Below are positions 25,189 to 34,700 of a stretch of 64,000 nt of DNA, piece after piece. A model generated the notes under the pieces. The model searched no databases, had not been told where the DNA came from, and worked only from the letters and a program-made list of their open reading frames with translations. A program made the position numbers and the translations under genes. This DNA comes from Flavobacterium sp. HJ-32-4 (GTDB lineage Bacteria > Bacteroidota > Bacteroidia > Flavobacteriales > Flavobacteriaceae): contig NZ_CP092832.1 in NCBI RefSeq assembly GCF_022532105.1, positions 1,827,001 to 1,891,000 on the forward strand, written 5' to 3'. Within the stretch, counting starts at the first letter, position 1, and each line of letters begins with the position of its first letter.

Positions 25189-26145
25189 TTATTTTTTCCT
25201 TGCGATAACCTTCTTCGCTGCCGCTTCAATCGCTGCCGCACTCAGTCCGTATTTTTCCATCAACTGTTCCGGTGTGCCCGATTCGCCGAAGGTATCGTTC
25301 ACCGCAACAAACTCCTGTGGTGCCGGATGCTGCGTCGCCAACAGGCGCGATACGCTTTCCCCGAGTCCGCCCAGGATGTTGTGCTCTTCTGCTGTTACCA
25401 CACATCCCGTCTTCGCAATAGAGGCGAGGAGGGCCGCATCGTCCAGCGGTTTGATGGTGTGGATGTTGATCACTTCAGCCGAAATACCGTCTTTTTCGAG
25501 GGCTTCCGCTGCCAATAGGGCTTCCCATACCAAATGTCCCGTTGCAACAAGGGTCACGTCTCTTCCTTCATTCAATACAACCGCTTTCCCGATTTCGAAG
25601 GGCTGGTCGGCCGGAGTGAAATTCGGCACTACCGGACGTCCGAACCGCAGGTACACCGGACCATGATGGTCGGCAATCGCGATGGTCGCGGCTTTCGTTT
25701 GGTTGTAGTCACAGGTGTTGATGACGGTCATGCCCGGAAGCATCTTCATCAATCCGATATCTTCCAGTATTTGGTGCGTAGCGCCGTCTTCTCCCAATGT
25801 CAAACCCGCGTGTGACGCACAGATCTTAACGTTCTTATCGGAATAAGCGACAGACTGCCGGATTTGGTCGTAAACGCGTCCGGTTGAGAAATTGGCGAAT
25901 GTCCCCGTGAACGGAATCTTCCCGCCAATGGTAAGTCCGGCCGCAATACCGATCATGTTCGCCTCGGCGATACCGATCTGAAAAAAGCGTTCGGGATGGT
26001 TTTTCTTGAAGTCGTCCATTTTCAGTGAACCGATGAGGTCGGCACACAGGGCTACGACATTTTCGTTTTTCTGGCCCAGTTCCGTAAGACCGGCGCCAAA
26101 TCCGGAGCGGGTGTCTTTGCTTCCGGTGTTTTCGTATTTTTTCAT
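25189..26145 (-). CDS. Transketolase, C-terminal subunit
   Basis: The 318-residue protein corresponds to the pyrimidine-binding and C-terminal domains of transketolase. Visible features are [14 protein letters not shown], the cofactor-side acid in [32 protein letters not shown], and a C-terminal domain with [14 protein letters not shown]. It pairs with the product of the gene upstream, so transketolase is split in two genes here, a known arrangement in Bacteroidota and archaea. It would act in the non-oxidative pentose phosphate pathway. A 74-base spacer made of heptad-like repeats lies between the two genes. Confidence 0.92.
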   Translation of the reverse strand: MKKYENTGSKDTRSGFGAGLTELGQKNENVVALCADLIGSLKMDDFKKNHPERFFQIGIAEANMIGIAAGLTIGGKIPFTGTFANFSTGRVYDQIRQSVAYSDKNVKICASHAGLTLGEDGATHQILEDIGLMKMLPGMTVINTCDYNQTKAATIAIADHHGPVYLRFGRPVVPNFTPADQPFEIGKAVVLNEGRDVTLVATGHLVWEALLAAEALEKDGISAEVINIHTIKPLDDAALLASIAKTGCVVTAEEHNILGGLGESVSRLLATQHPAPQEFVAVNDTFGESGTPEQLMEKYGLSAAAIEAAAKKVIARKK

Positions 26146-26149
26146 GAAG

Positions 26150-26190
26150 AAGTAATCAGTCGTTAGTAGTTAGTGGTCGGTAGCACGTAT
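26150..26190. repeat. Short heptad repeat between the transketolase halves
   Basis: GTCGTTA, GTAGTTA, GTGGTCG, GTAGCAC: it interrupts an evident operon. Confidence 0.55.
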
Positions 26191-26219
26191 CGTACAGTGT
26201 TCATCGTACATCGTTCCTT

Positions 26220-27071
26220 CTAATAGTCGCTTTCACTCTCGCAATAGTTCTGCGACAGCGCCGCTTCCAGTTGGGCGTCGTTCGGTGCTTTTCCGTGCCA
26301 GGCGTGGGTGTGCATCATATAGTCGACGCCGTGGCCCATCTCCGTGTGCAACAGCACGCAAACCGGTTTTCCTTTTCCGGTGCGTGATTTCGCGTCGGTC
26401 ATTCCGGTGATGATCGCCTCGATGTCGTTGCCTTTCGCAATTTCCACTACGTCCCAATCGAAGGCCAGGAATTTCGCTTTCAGGTCGCCCATGTGTAACA
26501 CTTCATCCGTGCTGCCGTCGATCTGTTTTCCGTTGAGGTCGACCGTGGCGATGAGGTTGTCGATTTTCTTCGCTGACGCATACATGATCGCTTCCCAGTT
26601 TTGGCCTTCCTGTAGTTCGCCGTCTCCGTGCAGGCTATACACGAGGTGTGCATCGTTGTTCAGTTTTTTGGCGTGTGCGGCTCCGATAGCCACCGAAAGT
26701 CCCTGTCCGAGTGAACCAGAAGCGACCCGCACCCCTGGTAACCCTTCATGCGTAGTAGGGTGGCCCTGCAGCCTCGAATTGATATGGCGGAAGGTAGCCA
26801 GTTCCGATACCGGAAAGTAGCCGCTCCGGGCCAAAACGCTGTAAAAAACAGGCGAGATATGGCCGTTCGAAAGGAAAAAAACGTCTTCGTCACGACCGTC
26901 CATATCCCAACCGTCCTTGCGGTCCATCAGGTTTTGGTAAAGGGCGACGAAGAATTCCGTACACCCCAGTGAACCTCCAGGGTGGCCCGAGTTCACCGCG
27001 TGTACCATGCGGAGAATGTCGCGTCGCACCTGGACGGCCAGGGTGTTCAGTTGTTGAATGTTGCGTTTCAT
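26220..27071 (-). CDS. Transketolase, N-terminal subunit
   Basis: The ATG at 27071 is preferred over one at 27098 because a -7 promoter box lies at 27103-27096. The 283-residue protein has the thiamine-diphosphate-binding half: MVHAVNSGHPGGSLG, HINSRLQGHPTT, ASGSLGQGLSVAIGAA, and the GDGELQEGQNWEA...N motif that binds Mg and diphosphate. It forms the complete enzyme with the C-terminal subunit encoded downstream. Confidence 0.93.
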   Translation of the reverse strand: MKRNIQQLNTLAVQVRRDILRMVHAVNSGHPGGSLGCTEFFVALYQNLMDRKDGWDMDGRDEDVFFLSNGHISPVFYSVLARSGYFPVSELATFRHINSRLQGHPTTHEGLPGVRVASGSLGQGLSVAIGAAHAKKLNNDAHLVYSLHGDGELQEGQNWEAIMYASAKKIDNLIATVDLNGKQIDGSTDEVLHMGDLKAKFLAFDWDVVEIAKGNDIEAIITGMTDAKSRTGKGKPVCVLLHTEMGHGVDYMMHTHAWHGKAPNDAQLEAALSQNYCESESDY

Positions 27072-27095
27072 AGTGTGTTTTAGGTTAAACCGCTG

Positions 27096-27103
27096 CAAAG
27101 ATA
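27096..27103 (-). promoter_or_regulatory. -7 promoter element of the transketolase operon
   Basis: TATCTTTG on the minus strand matches TAnnTTTG. No clear TTTG is present at the -33 position. It supports the 27071 start. Confidence 0.45.
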
Positions 27104-27240
27104 GTCCATACGGAATGCGGTTGCTGTTGATAACCTTCCATTATGCTAACAACACGATTTCCGTCCTGTTTTTTATCGTTGTGCTAAAAGAGTATGAACC
27201 AACACCTGTTGTAATGACTATGATGCCGATGCAAAAGTCC

Positions 27241-27576
27241 TTATTCCTGAAGGATTGTAGAGATTGTATGGGCGATTTCGGGGATTTTATTTTTTGCGAC
27301 GTCCCAGACGATCGAATAATTCACGCCTATATAATCGTGTATAAGACGGTCTCTCATGCCAGCCATATTTTTCCAGGGGACGGACGTCCACTTCAATTTT
27401 TGATCTGCTGGAATCTTCTTAGTAGCTTCGCCAATAACCTCGAGGCTTCTTATGACGGCTCGCTTCAATGTTTCATCTTCCAGAAAAGTCGGATAATCGA
27501 TTAGCGCTGTCACTGAAACAAGGTAGTGGCATTCGTCGGAAATGTGGCGTAGAAGCTCCGTTGGATCTTTATACAT
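27241..27576 (-). CDS. hepT: HepT-like ribonuclease toxin (DUF86)
   Basis: The 111-residue all-helical protein carries the HEPN signature RDRLIHDYIGVNY, the Rx4HxY motif that is catalytic and that is AMPylated by the antitoxin in characterised HepT/MntA pairs. EVIGEATKKIP precedes it, as in DUF86 proteins. It overlaps the upstream nucleotidyltransferase gene by 8 bases. I infer a type VII toxin-antitoxin module, useful for plasmid or island stability or phage defence. Confidence 0.9.
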   Translation of the reverse strand: MYKDPTELLRHISDECHYLVSVTALIDYPTFLEDETLKRAVIRSLEVIGEATKKIPADQKLKWTSVPWKNMAGMRDRLIHDYIGVNYSIVWDVAKNKIPEIAHTISTILQE

Positions 27577-27865
27577 ACTGCACCTCGTTCAGGATTTTCG
27601 GACCGATGTAAGGACTCAGTCCATTTTCGGTCACCACCTCAATTTTTTCATTTTGAAACAGGTATTCCAACAGGTCACAAGCCGCCATGAAGTTGTCGAA
27701 ATTCTCTTTTTCAGGCTCGAAATCGATAAGGAGGTCGATATCGCTTTTTGCTGATTGCTCACCTCGAAGATACGAGCCAAACAAGCCCACACGCCGAATG
27801 CCAAGTTGCGATAACTTTGCTCTATTCGACTTTAATGTCCTTAGTATGTGGTCTTTTGTCGTCAT
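27569..27865 (-). CDS. mntA: MntA-like minimal nucleotidyltransferase antitoxin
   Basis: The 98-residue protein has the minimal nucleotidyltransferase fold: GLFGSYLRGEQ gives the GS motif, and SDIDLLIDFE the DxD metal ligands, with the third carboxylate probably in KIEVVTENGL. Known MntA antitoxins neutralise HepT by transferring AMP to the Tyr of its Rx4HxY motif. It is the first gene of the two-gene unit. Confidence 0.9.
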   Translation of the reverse strand: MTTKDHILRTLKSNRAKLSQLGIRRVGLFGSYLRGEQSAKSDIDLLIDFEPEKENFDNFMAACDLLEYLFQNEKIEVVTENGLSPYIGPKILNEVQYV

Positions 27866-27913
27866 AAAACGTTACCAAATATACAAAGTCTTTCATTGCT
27901 TTGTCCCCACACA

Positions 27914-28864
27914 TTACGCTTCCGCCTCCTGCTTCCGCATCATCCCCCGTACCACCAAAACGATACCGGCTATAATGAACGGAATACTCAGCCACTGTCC
28001 GGTCGACAGCACATTGCCCAGTTTGTTTTCAAACCCGCCCTGGCTGGCTTTTACGAATTCCACCATAAACCGCACCGTCCACAACAGGATCAGGAAAGTG
28101 CCGAAAATAAGTCCGGTTTTCTTACGGGCGTCTGTCTTCCAATACAAAAACAACAATATGCCCAGCACCACCACATAGCTGACGGCCTCATACAATTGGG
28201 TCGGGTGGCGGAACGGAATGGCATTGAGGATGTCGGCATACTGCGGATCGTTCTGTATGAGCTCGTACGCCTTGGTTTCCGACATCGCGTGCGTTACCTG
28301 CATTGGGTTTTTGTCATCCCAGAATTCGCTTTCGCGGATGAATTTCACCGCATACCAGTTATCGCCCGAGGTCACTTTTCCGTAAATCTCCGAATTGAAG
28401 TAGTTACCGATACGAATGAAAATACCACCCGCCGTCACACCCAACACGATCCGGTCGAGCGTCCACAGCAACGGTTTTTGAAGGAACTTCCGGCTGCAAT
28501 ACCACATACAGATGATAATGGCGATAGCCGCACCATGACTCGCAAGCCCTGTGAAACCAGTGAATTTCCAACCATCCGACGTTTCCCGTATCGGAAGCAA
28601 TATCTCAAGCGGATGTTGCTGGAAATACGGCCAATCGTAAAAGAACACCTGTCCGAGGCGGGCACCCAAAAACGCGCCGATGGCAGTCCAGATAAAAACG
28701 CTGTCGAGTTTTTCCTGCGAAAGGCCTTCGCGTTTGAACATAGGTTTGACAATGTAATAGCCCATTACAAACCCGGCCACCCATGTGAGGCTGTAATACC
28801 GGATCATGACGATACCAAGGTCAATGCCTTGCGGTGGATTGGAAATGATGTTCAGTGCAAGCAT
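27914..28864 (-). CDS. lgt: Prolipoprotein diacylglyceryl transferase
   Basis: The 316-residue protein has about seven membrane helices. The Lgt signature GGIFIRIGNYFNSEIYG and the conserved GLASHGAAI segment with its His are present, as is RHPTQLYEA near the C-terminus. It transfers diacylglycerol to the lipobox Cys of prolipoproteins, the substrates of which include several lipoproteins in this window. It is the third gene of the cysS-yidD-lgt run, 17 bases after yidD. Confidence 0.95.
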   Translation of the reverse strand: MLALNIISNPPQGIDLGIVMIRYYSLTWVAGFVMGYYIVKPMFKREGLSQEKLDSVFIWTAIGAFLGARLGQVFFYDWPYFQQHPLEILLPIRETSDGWKFTGFTGLASHGAAIAIIICMWYCSRKFLQKPLLWTLDRIVLGVTAGGIFIRIGNYFNSEIYGKVTSGDNWYAVKFIRESEFWDDKNPMQVTHAMSETKAYELIQNDPQYADILNAIPFRHPTQLYEAVSYVVVLGILLFLYWKTDARKKTGLIFGTFLILLWTVRFMVEFVKASQGGFENKLGNVLSTGQWLSIPFIIAGIVLVVRGMMRKQEAEA

Positions 28865-28881
28865 AAGTAGGTGTTATCAGT

Positions 28882-29124
28882 TTATTTCGGTGGCACCGGG
28901 TCATAGCCCGATCCACCCCAGGGATGGCAACGTAGAATCCGCCAAATGCCCAGTCGCAGGCCTTTTAGCAGTCCGTGGGTTTGCAAGGCCCCAATCATAT
29001 ACGAAGAACAGGTGGGCGCAAACCGGCACGACGACGGCAGCAGCGGCGACAGCACCCATTGGTACACCCGTACTAGTCCGACGAACGGAGCGATCAAAAG
29101 GTGTTGCCATCGGGTTGCGGTCAT
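28882..29124 (-). CDS. yidD: Membrane protein insertion efficiency factor YidD
   Basis: This 80-residue protein has the family features: an amphipathic N-terminus ([16 protein letters not shown]), [16 protein letters not shown] with the two conserved Cys, and [17 protein letters not shown] near the end. It assists YidC-dependent membrane insertion. It starts one base after the cysS stop. Confidence 0.95.
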   Translation of the reverse strand: MTATRWQHLLIAPFVGLVRVYQWVLSPLLPSSCRFAPTCSSYMIGALQTHGLLKGLRLGIWRILRCHPWGGSGYDPVPPK

Positions 29125-29125
29125 A

Positions 29126-30604
29126 TCAATAGGTAAAGGTAGTACCTTCTTTTCCGTCTTTCAGTTGTATGCCCAAAGCAGCCAACTGGTCGCGTATTTG
29201 GTCGGATAGCGCCCAATCGCGATCGGCCCGCGCTTTGTTTCGCATGTCGATCAGCAGTTGAATGGTGCCATCGAGCTTTTCCGTATGGGTATCGGTGGCT
29301 TCCGATTTGTTACGAATGCCCAACACGTCGTAGAGAAACGTCTCCATAAGCGTGCGGAAACGGATAAGGTCGGCTTCCGTCAGCGTCGCGCTTCCGTCTT
29401 TCAGCAGGTTCACAAACCGAACGCCCTCGAAAAGATGCGAGATCAGGATAGGCGTGTTGAAGTCGTCATCCATCGCCTCATAACACGAACGTTCCCATCC
29501 GGCAACGTCAAGGGTAGAGGTAGGGCCCGACGTCAGTTCCGGCAGCGCATCCATGGCCTCCATCAGGCGGTTATAGCCTTTCTCGGCAGCCAGGATCGCA
29601 TCGTCCGAAAAATCGAGGATACTGCGGTAATGTGCCTGCATCATGAAAAAACGGGTCACCGCGGCCGAAAACGGCTTGCTCAGGAAAGGGTTGTCACCGC
29701 TCAGGATCTCGCCCGGCAGGATGTTGTTACCCGTACTCTTCGCCATTTTCTTCCCGTTCAGCGTCAGCATGTTGGCGTGCATCCAGTAATTCACCGGCGC
29801 ATGCCCCGTCGACGCTTCGTTCTGTGCAATTTCGCATTCATGGTGCGGAAATTTCAGGTCCATCCCGCCACCGTGTATGTCAAACCGCTGCCCCAGGTAT
29901 TTGGTGCTCATTGCCGTACATTCGAGGTGCCAGCCCGGGAAACCGTCGCTCCACGGAGACGGCCAGCGCATGATGTGCTCGGGTTCGGCCCGTTTCCACA
30001 ACGCAAAATCCTGTGCATTGCGCTTGTCGGTCTGCCCGTCAAGGTCGCGGGTATTTTCCAGCATGTCCTCTAGGTTCCGCCGGCTCAATACGCCGTATTC
30101 AAAGTCATTGTTGAACTTCACCACATCGAAATACACCGATCCGTTCGACACATACGCATATCCTTTGTCCAGAATTTGCTGCACGATGCCGATTTGCTCG
30201 ATGATGTGTCCGGTAGCCGTCGGCTCGATACTGGGCGGAAGGAAATTGAACTGGTGCAGGATCTCATGAAAATCGACGGTATACCGCTGCACGATCTCCA
30301 TCGGTTCCACCTGCTCCAACCGGGCTTTTTTTGCAATTTTGTCTTCGCCTTCATCCCCGTCATCCACCATGTGGCCCACGTCCGTAATATTCCGCACATA
30401 GCGCACTTTATAACCGAGGTGCCGCAGGTAGCGGTAGATCATGTCAAACGACATAAACGTACGCACATTACCAAGGTGTACGTTACTGTAAACCGTTGGC
30501 CCACAGACATACATGCCAATATGGCCCTCGTGAATGGGGGTGAACACTTCTTTCTCGCCCGAAAGCGAATTGTAGATCTTAAGAGGATGGTCCTTATACA
30601 GCAT
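29126..30604 (-). CDS. cysS: Cysteinyl-tRNA synthetase
   Basis: The 492-residue protein has the class I signatures: [20 protein letters not shown] (HIGH-type motif, with the first zinc Cys), KMAKSTGN (KMSKS loop), and [13 protein letters not shown]-terminal anticodon-binding helical domain is present. The upstream region is GC-rich and contains a hairpin (30759-30798). Confidence 0.97.
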   Translation of the reverse strand: MLYKDHPLKIYNSLSGEKEVFTPIHEGHIGMYVCGPTVYSNVHLGNVRTFMSFDMIYRYLRHLGYKVRYVRNITDVGHMVDDGDEGEDKIAKKARLEQVEPMEIVQRYTVDFHEILHQFNFLPPSIEPTATGHIIEQIGIVQQILDKGYAYVSNGSVYFDVVKFNNDFEYGVLSRRNLEDMLENTRDLDGQTDKRNAQDFALWKRAEPEHIMRWPSPWSDGFPGWHLECTAMSTKYLGQRFDIHGGGMDLKFPHHECEIAQNEASTGHAPVNYWMHANMLTLNGKKMAKSTGNNILPGEILSGDNPFLSKPFSAAVTRFFMMQAHYRSILDFSDDAILAAEKGYNRLMEAMDALPELTSGPTSTLDVAGWERSCYEAMDDDFNTPILISHLFEGVRFVNLLKDGSATLTEADLIRFRTLMETFLYDVLGIRNKSEATDTHTEKLDGTIQLLIDMRNKARADRDWALSDQIRDQLAALGIQLKDGKEGTTFTY

Positions 30605-30758
30605 CGTCCGTGTGGCTTTGAGGGGCCTAAGATACTCCGAAACTCGGAAACAACGAAGTGCCCTGCGAAATTATCTGCCCGCGGAAAGGGGGTAGGAGGG
30701 ATGGGAAGCTGATCCGGCTTTCCCCTGCAACGCCTTTCGTCGCCGCGCCGCATTTGCA

Positions 30759-30798
30759 GACGGCCACACGAGCTTCCGTTGGTCGCTGTGTGGCCGTC
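30759..30798. repeat. GC-rich hairpin with GCTTCCGTTGGTCGC loop, copy 1
   Basis: An 11-bp perfect stem GACGGCCACAC/GTGTGGCCGTC encloses GAGCTTCCGTTGGTCGCT. The loop core GCTTCCGYTGGTCGC recurs at 54055-54069 inside a different stem. The surrounding 30640-30850 stretch, between cysS and folE, is G+C-rich and has no gene. Confidence 0.7.
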
Positions 30799-30852
30799 GC
30801 AACTGCATGCCGCGCCTCCTCAGGCGTTTCCGGTACAATCCGGGCTAGGGCG

Positions 30853-31515
30853 TTAGAACTTCGTTTCGAGTCGGATGTATTCGAGGAATTCCTTCCTGAC
30901 GTTCTCGTCTTTGAATTTCCCCCCAAATTCTGATGTTACAGTACTACTTTCGATATCGCGGATACCGCGTGAATTCACGCATAAGTGCTTGGCGTCGATG
31001 ATACAGGCCACGTCTTCTGTGCCGAGTGCTGCCTGCAACTCCTGCACGATTTGCATGGTCAGTCGTTCCTGCACCTGCGGGCGTTTTGCGTAGTAGTCGA
31101 CGATGCGGTTGATTTTCGACAGGCCAATCACCTGTCCGCTTGAAATATACGCCACATGCGCGCGGCCCACGATCGGAAGGAGGTGGTGCTCGCAGGTCGA
31201 GTAAACGGTGATATTCTTCTCTACCAGCATCTCGCCATATTGGTAATGGTTTTCGAAGGTAGAGGCTTTGGGTTTACGGTTAGGGTGAAGTCCGCCGAAC
31301 GTTTCCTTAACAAACATTTTGGCCACACGGTTCGGGGTGCCTTTCAGGCTGTCGTCGGTAAGGTCGAGACCTAGTGTAAGCAGGATATTTTCAACATCCT
31401 TTCGGATGCTCTCTATTTTTTGTTCATCGGTCAGGTCAAAGGCGTCCTCACGCAACGGAGTTACTGCACTTGTAGTAAAATGGTGGTGATCGTCGAAATC
31501 GGTAGGAAGACTCAT
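30853..31515 (-). CDS. folE: GTP cyclohydrolase I
   Basis: The ATG at 31515 is chosen because a TATCTTTG box lies at 31541-31534; the longer frame from 31557 would start upstream of it. The 220-residue protein has zinc ligands in STCEHHLLP and HLCVNSRG, plus GTPNRVAKMF and VGRAHVAYI typical of FolE type I. It converts GTP to dihydroneopterin triphosphate for folate synthesis. Confidence 0.96.
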   Translation of the reverse strand: MSLPTDFDDHHHFTTSAVTPLREDAFDLTDEQKIESIRKDVENILLTLGLDLTDDSLKGTPNRVAKMFVKETFGGLHPNRKPKASTFENHYQYGEMLVEKNITVYSTCEHHLLPIVGRAHVAYISSGQVIGLSKINRIVDYYAKRPQVQERLTMQIVQELQAALGTEDVACIIDAKHLCVNSRGIRDIESSTVTSEFGGKFKDENVRKEFLEYIRLETKF

Positions 31516-31533
31516 TTCAAATATTTGTTTAGG

Positions 31534-31541
31534 CAAAGATA
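31534..31541 (-). promoter_or_regulatory. -7 promoter element of folE
   Basis: TATCTTTG on the minus strand, 19 bases before the folE ATG. No good -33 box is seen. Confidence 0.4.
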
Positions 31542-31607
31542 ATAAAGTCTTAAGCATGAAATGGGGTGCAGGGGGGATGCGCCGCGTCTGTGCACTGTAA
31601 TTTTACT

Positions 31608-31636
31608 TTTGTTCAAGTAGGGTTTTCGTTAATTTG
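31608..31636 (+). promoter_or_regulatory. Possible promoter of the giant adhesin gene
   Basis: TTTG (31608-31611), a 17-base spacer and TTAATTTG (31629-31636), one mismatch from TAnnTTTG. It would give a leader of about 105 bases containing the inverted repeat at 31664-31702. Confidence 0.4.
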
Positions 31637-31663
31637 GTTGTTCTGATTTTGAGAAAAATGCAC

Positions 31664-31702
31664 GGTTCAGGTTAGCATTGTTAATATAAGGTAACCTGAA
31701 CC
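31664..31702. promoter_or_regulatory. 11-bp perfect inverted repeat upstream of the adhesin gene
   Basis: GGTTCAGGTTA and TAACCTGAACC are separated by 17 bases. It is either an operator for a dimeric regulator or a leader hairpin. No T run follows, so it is not a terminator. Confidence 0.6.
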
Positions 31703-31749
31703 CCGTTTTCGTAAATTTTATGTACATTTCGCGCTTTAAAAATCAAAAG

Positions 31750-34700
31750 ATGGGATTCAGGAAATTAGGAATCATTCCGTTTGTTCTTTGGGGAACTTTA
31801 ACTTTTGCTCACACGACCTTACGAGGTGCTGTTGTAGCGCAAGCCTTACAACCCGATACCGCCACGGTAAATCAGAACACAACGGCTTCGATTAACGTAT
31901 TGGGAAATGATATCCTGAGTGCGGCCGGGGGTAACGTAATGGCGATTGCGGCAAGCCCCACCTACGGAACTGCCACGATCAATACCAACGGTACGCCAGG
32001 TACTATTTCAGACGACACCATCCTTTATACTCCTTATTTAAATTACACTGGGACTGACTCGTTTAACTACTCGGTAACCGATGTAAACGGTGTTTCGCAG
32101 ACGGTTTCGGTTTCGATAACGGTCAATCCGGTGGCGCTTTCCATCACCACGAGTGTCCTTAATGAAAGTTGCCCCGATGCAAATAACGGCTCCATTATTG
32201 CGTATGCGAAGAATGGTATTACGCCGTATACCTTTTTTACGCTTTCCGGCCAAATGTCGGCTACGAGTGCAACCGGCGTTTTCACCGGACTCGAACCGGG
32301 CACCTATAATGTGACCATAACGAGTTCCAGTGGTGCAACGGCTACTGCATCGAATCTTATAGTATATCCTGCGAACGATCTTAACCTCACAAGCGATACA
32401 ACCATTTGTGCGGGTAACCCGAAACAATTAACCGTAAGCGGAGGGGGTGCAACGTATGCATGGACCTCCACACCGACCGATGCCAGCCTGACACCAGGAG
32501 GTACAATACAAAATGTGGCACCGACGCAAACGACCGTTTATACCGTCACCTCCACTATTCCATTGGATCGTAATCTCATTGCCAATCCGTCTTTTTCACA
32601 AGGGAACAAGTTTTTCTACAGCGATTACACGTTTGCAGGCAATAATAACTCCAATATTCCGAGGCGATACGGTGTGTTATCAAACACGTCGGCCTGGTCA
32701 ACCGATTATGGCTCGTGCTCGGACCACACGGGCTCAAACGACCAAATGTTGATCGTATCCGGCTCCCACACAAACGGGGGTAATGACATCGTGTGGAAGC
32801 AAATCGTGCCTGTCGCTTCGGGCCAAAACTATCTTTTTAAATATTGGATACAGAACCTCTCCGGCAGTAATCCTGCCAATATGGTCGTTAAAATCAACGG
32901 TGTACAGGTCGGAGGTGTTAATGCAGTCGACCCTAATAACGCCTGCGGCACCTGGATCGAGCATACCTATGCCTGGGCATCGGGCAGCGCCACTACTGCA
33001 GAAATCGCGATTTATGACACGACGGTTGCGATCGCGGGTAACGATTTTGCGATCGATGATATTTCCATGAAACGCACGGGCGAAACCTGCACGATGACTA
33101 AGTCGGTTACCATTTCGACCGTCAACCAATTGACCGCGACGATTGACGGTCCTGTCACACAGGTTTGTCCAGGCTACTCGGCCCCGCTCACTTTTACAGG
33201 TACCCCCTTCACGACGATCACGTTCACATCGCCGGCAGGCAACGGATCTGTAACGCTGAATGCACAAGGCACCGCTACATATTCGCCTTTTGTGCTTGAT
33301 ACGACCACCTTCACACTGGGAACTGCTACCAATGGTACGTGCAGTAACCCCTTGACGGGAAGCTTTACCATATACGTGTATTCTACGTCGGCGGCACCTT
33401 GTACCTCCGAACAGCCCTTTCCGTATCCGACCGCCAATGTGCAGATTGAGGCGCCGGTGCCGGTTTGTTACGCGGGTGGCACTACCACGTTAAAGGCGAG
33501 TTATTATCTTCCGAGACCTACGACAGGCTATGGGGTGAAATCGATACCTTACCAAAACCTGTACTCCTACACGGGTGGAACGCCAATGGACGCTACGCAG
33601 GACGATATATTTACACCCCCCTTTACGATTCCGTTCAACTTCTGTTTTTATGGAAATAACTATTCGCAATTGACGATCGGAACTAATGGTATGATTAGCT
33701 TCGACCTATCCAATTCTGGTAATACCTGTCCCTATTTTTTCTCCCAGTCGATTCCGAGTGCTGCGATGCCAGTTAAGAATGCCATATTCGCGGTGTATCA
33801 GGATACCAATATTGCTTCGCCTCCGGTAACCAATACATCAATCCAGAATGTCAACTATTATGTCGGTGGCGTTGCACCAAACCGCTATTTTGTGGCAAAC
33901 TTCAATGAATTACCACAATTTAAGTGTAATAATACCGTCGGTTTGCAGACTTATCAGGCAATCTTGCACGAAACCACTAACATTATCGATATATACATCA
34001 AGAATAGAACTCCCTGCACTACATGGAACCCAACTTTAACTTGTTGTGGAAACGGCCTTACAGGTGTTATCAATTCCACGGGCACTCAGGGTGTTCCGGC
34101 GCCTGGTCGTAATACTGGAACGTGGTCTGCATCTAACGAGGGCTGGCGGTTTTACCCCTCCGGTTCAGGTGCTTCACAGGCGACGGTCCAATGGACGGAT
34201 AGCGCCGGTAACGTAGTTGGAATGGGTGATCAGATTCAGGTACCTGTTAATGGTCCTGAGATCTACACGGTAAAGGTGACTTACACCACTTGCTATGGTA
34301 CTTTCGATGTGACGGACAGTATCGCGGTAGATGTCGAGCCATCGCTGGGCATTACGGATGCTTCTGACATTACCGTTTGCGGTCAGTCAACCGGGCCGTT
34401 CAACTTTGGAAACATCAATCAGGATGCTGCCATACTCACCGGTTTGGTGCAGAGCGATTACGATGTGTCGTATTATTTAGATCCGGAAGATGCCCGTAAC
34501 TGGGCGGGTAACTCACTCACGCCGGCACAATTGGCAAACTATACCGTCACAAACGCGTCGGATCTTCCCAGAACGATTTACGTTCGTGTGACGGAAGTCA
34601 ACCCCACCCTTGGTTGCGACAACTACACCCAGTTTACACTGGATGCATTTAGTCCGGGGGGTAGTATAGCGTATCCGCAAAGTACGTATAACATTACCGT

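Noticed and set aside
27848..28870. 340-codon plus-strand frame opposite lgt
   Set aside because: Antisense shadow of a clear lgt; the translated sequence is His/Arg-rich with no domain.
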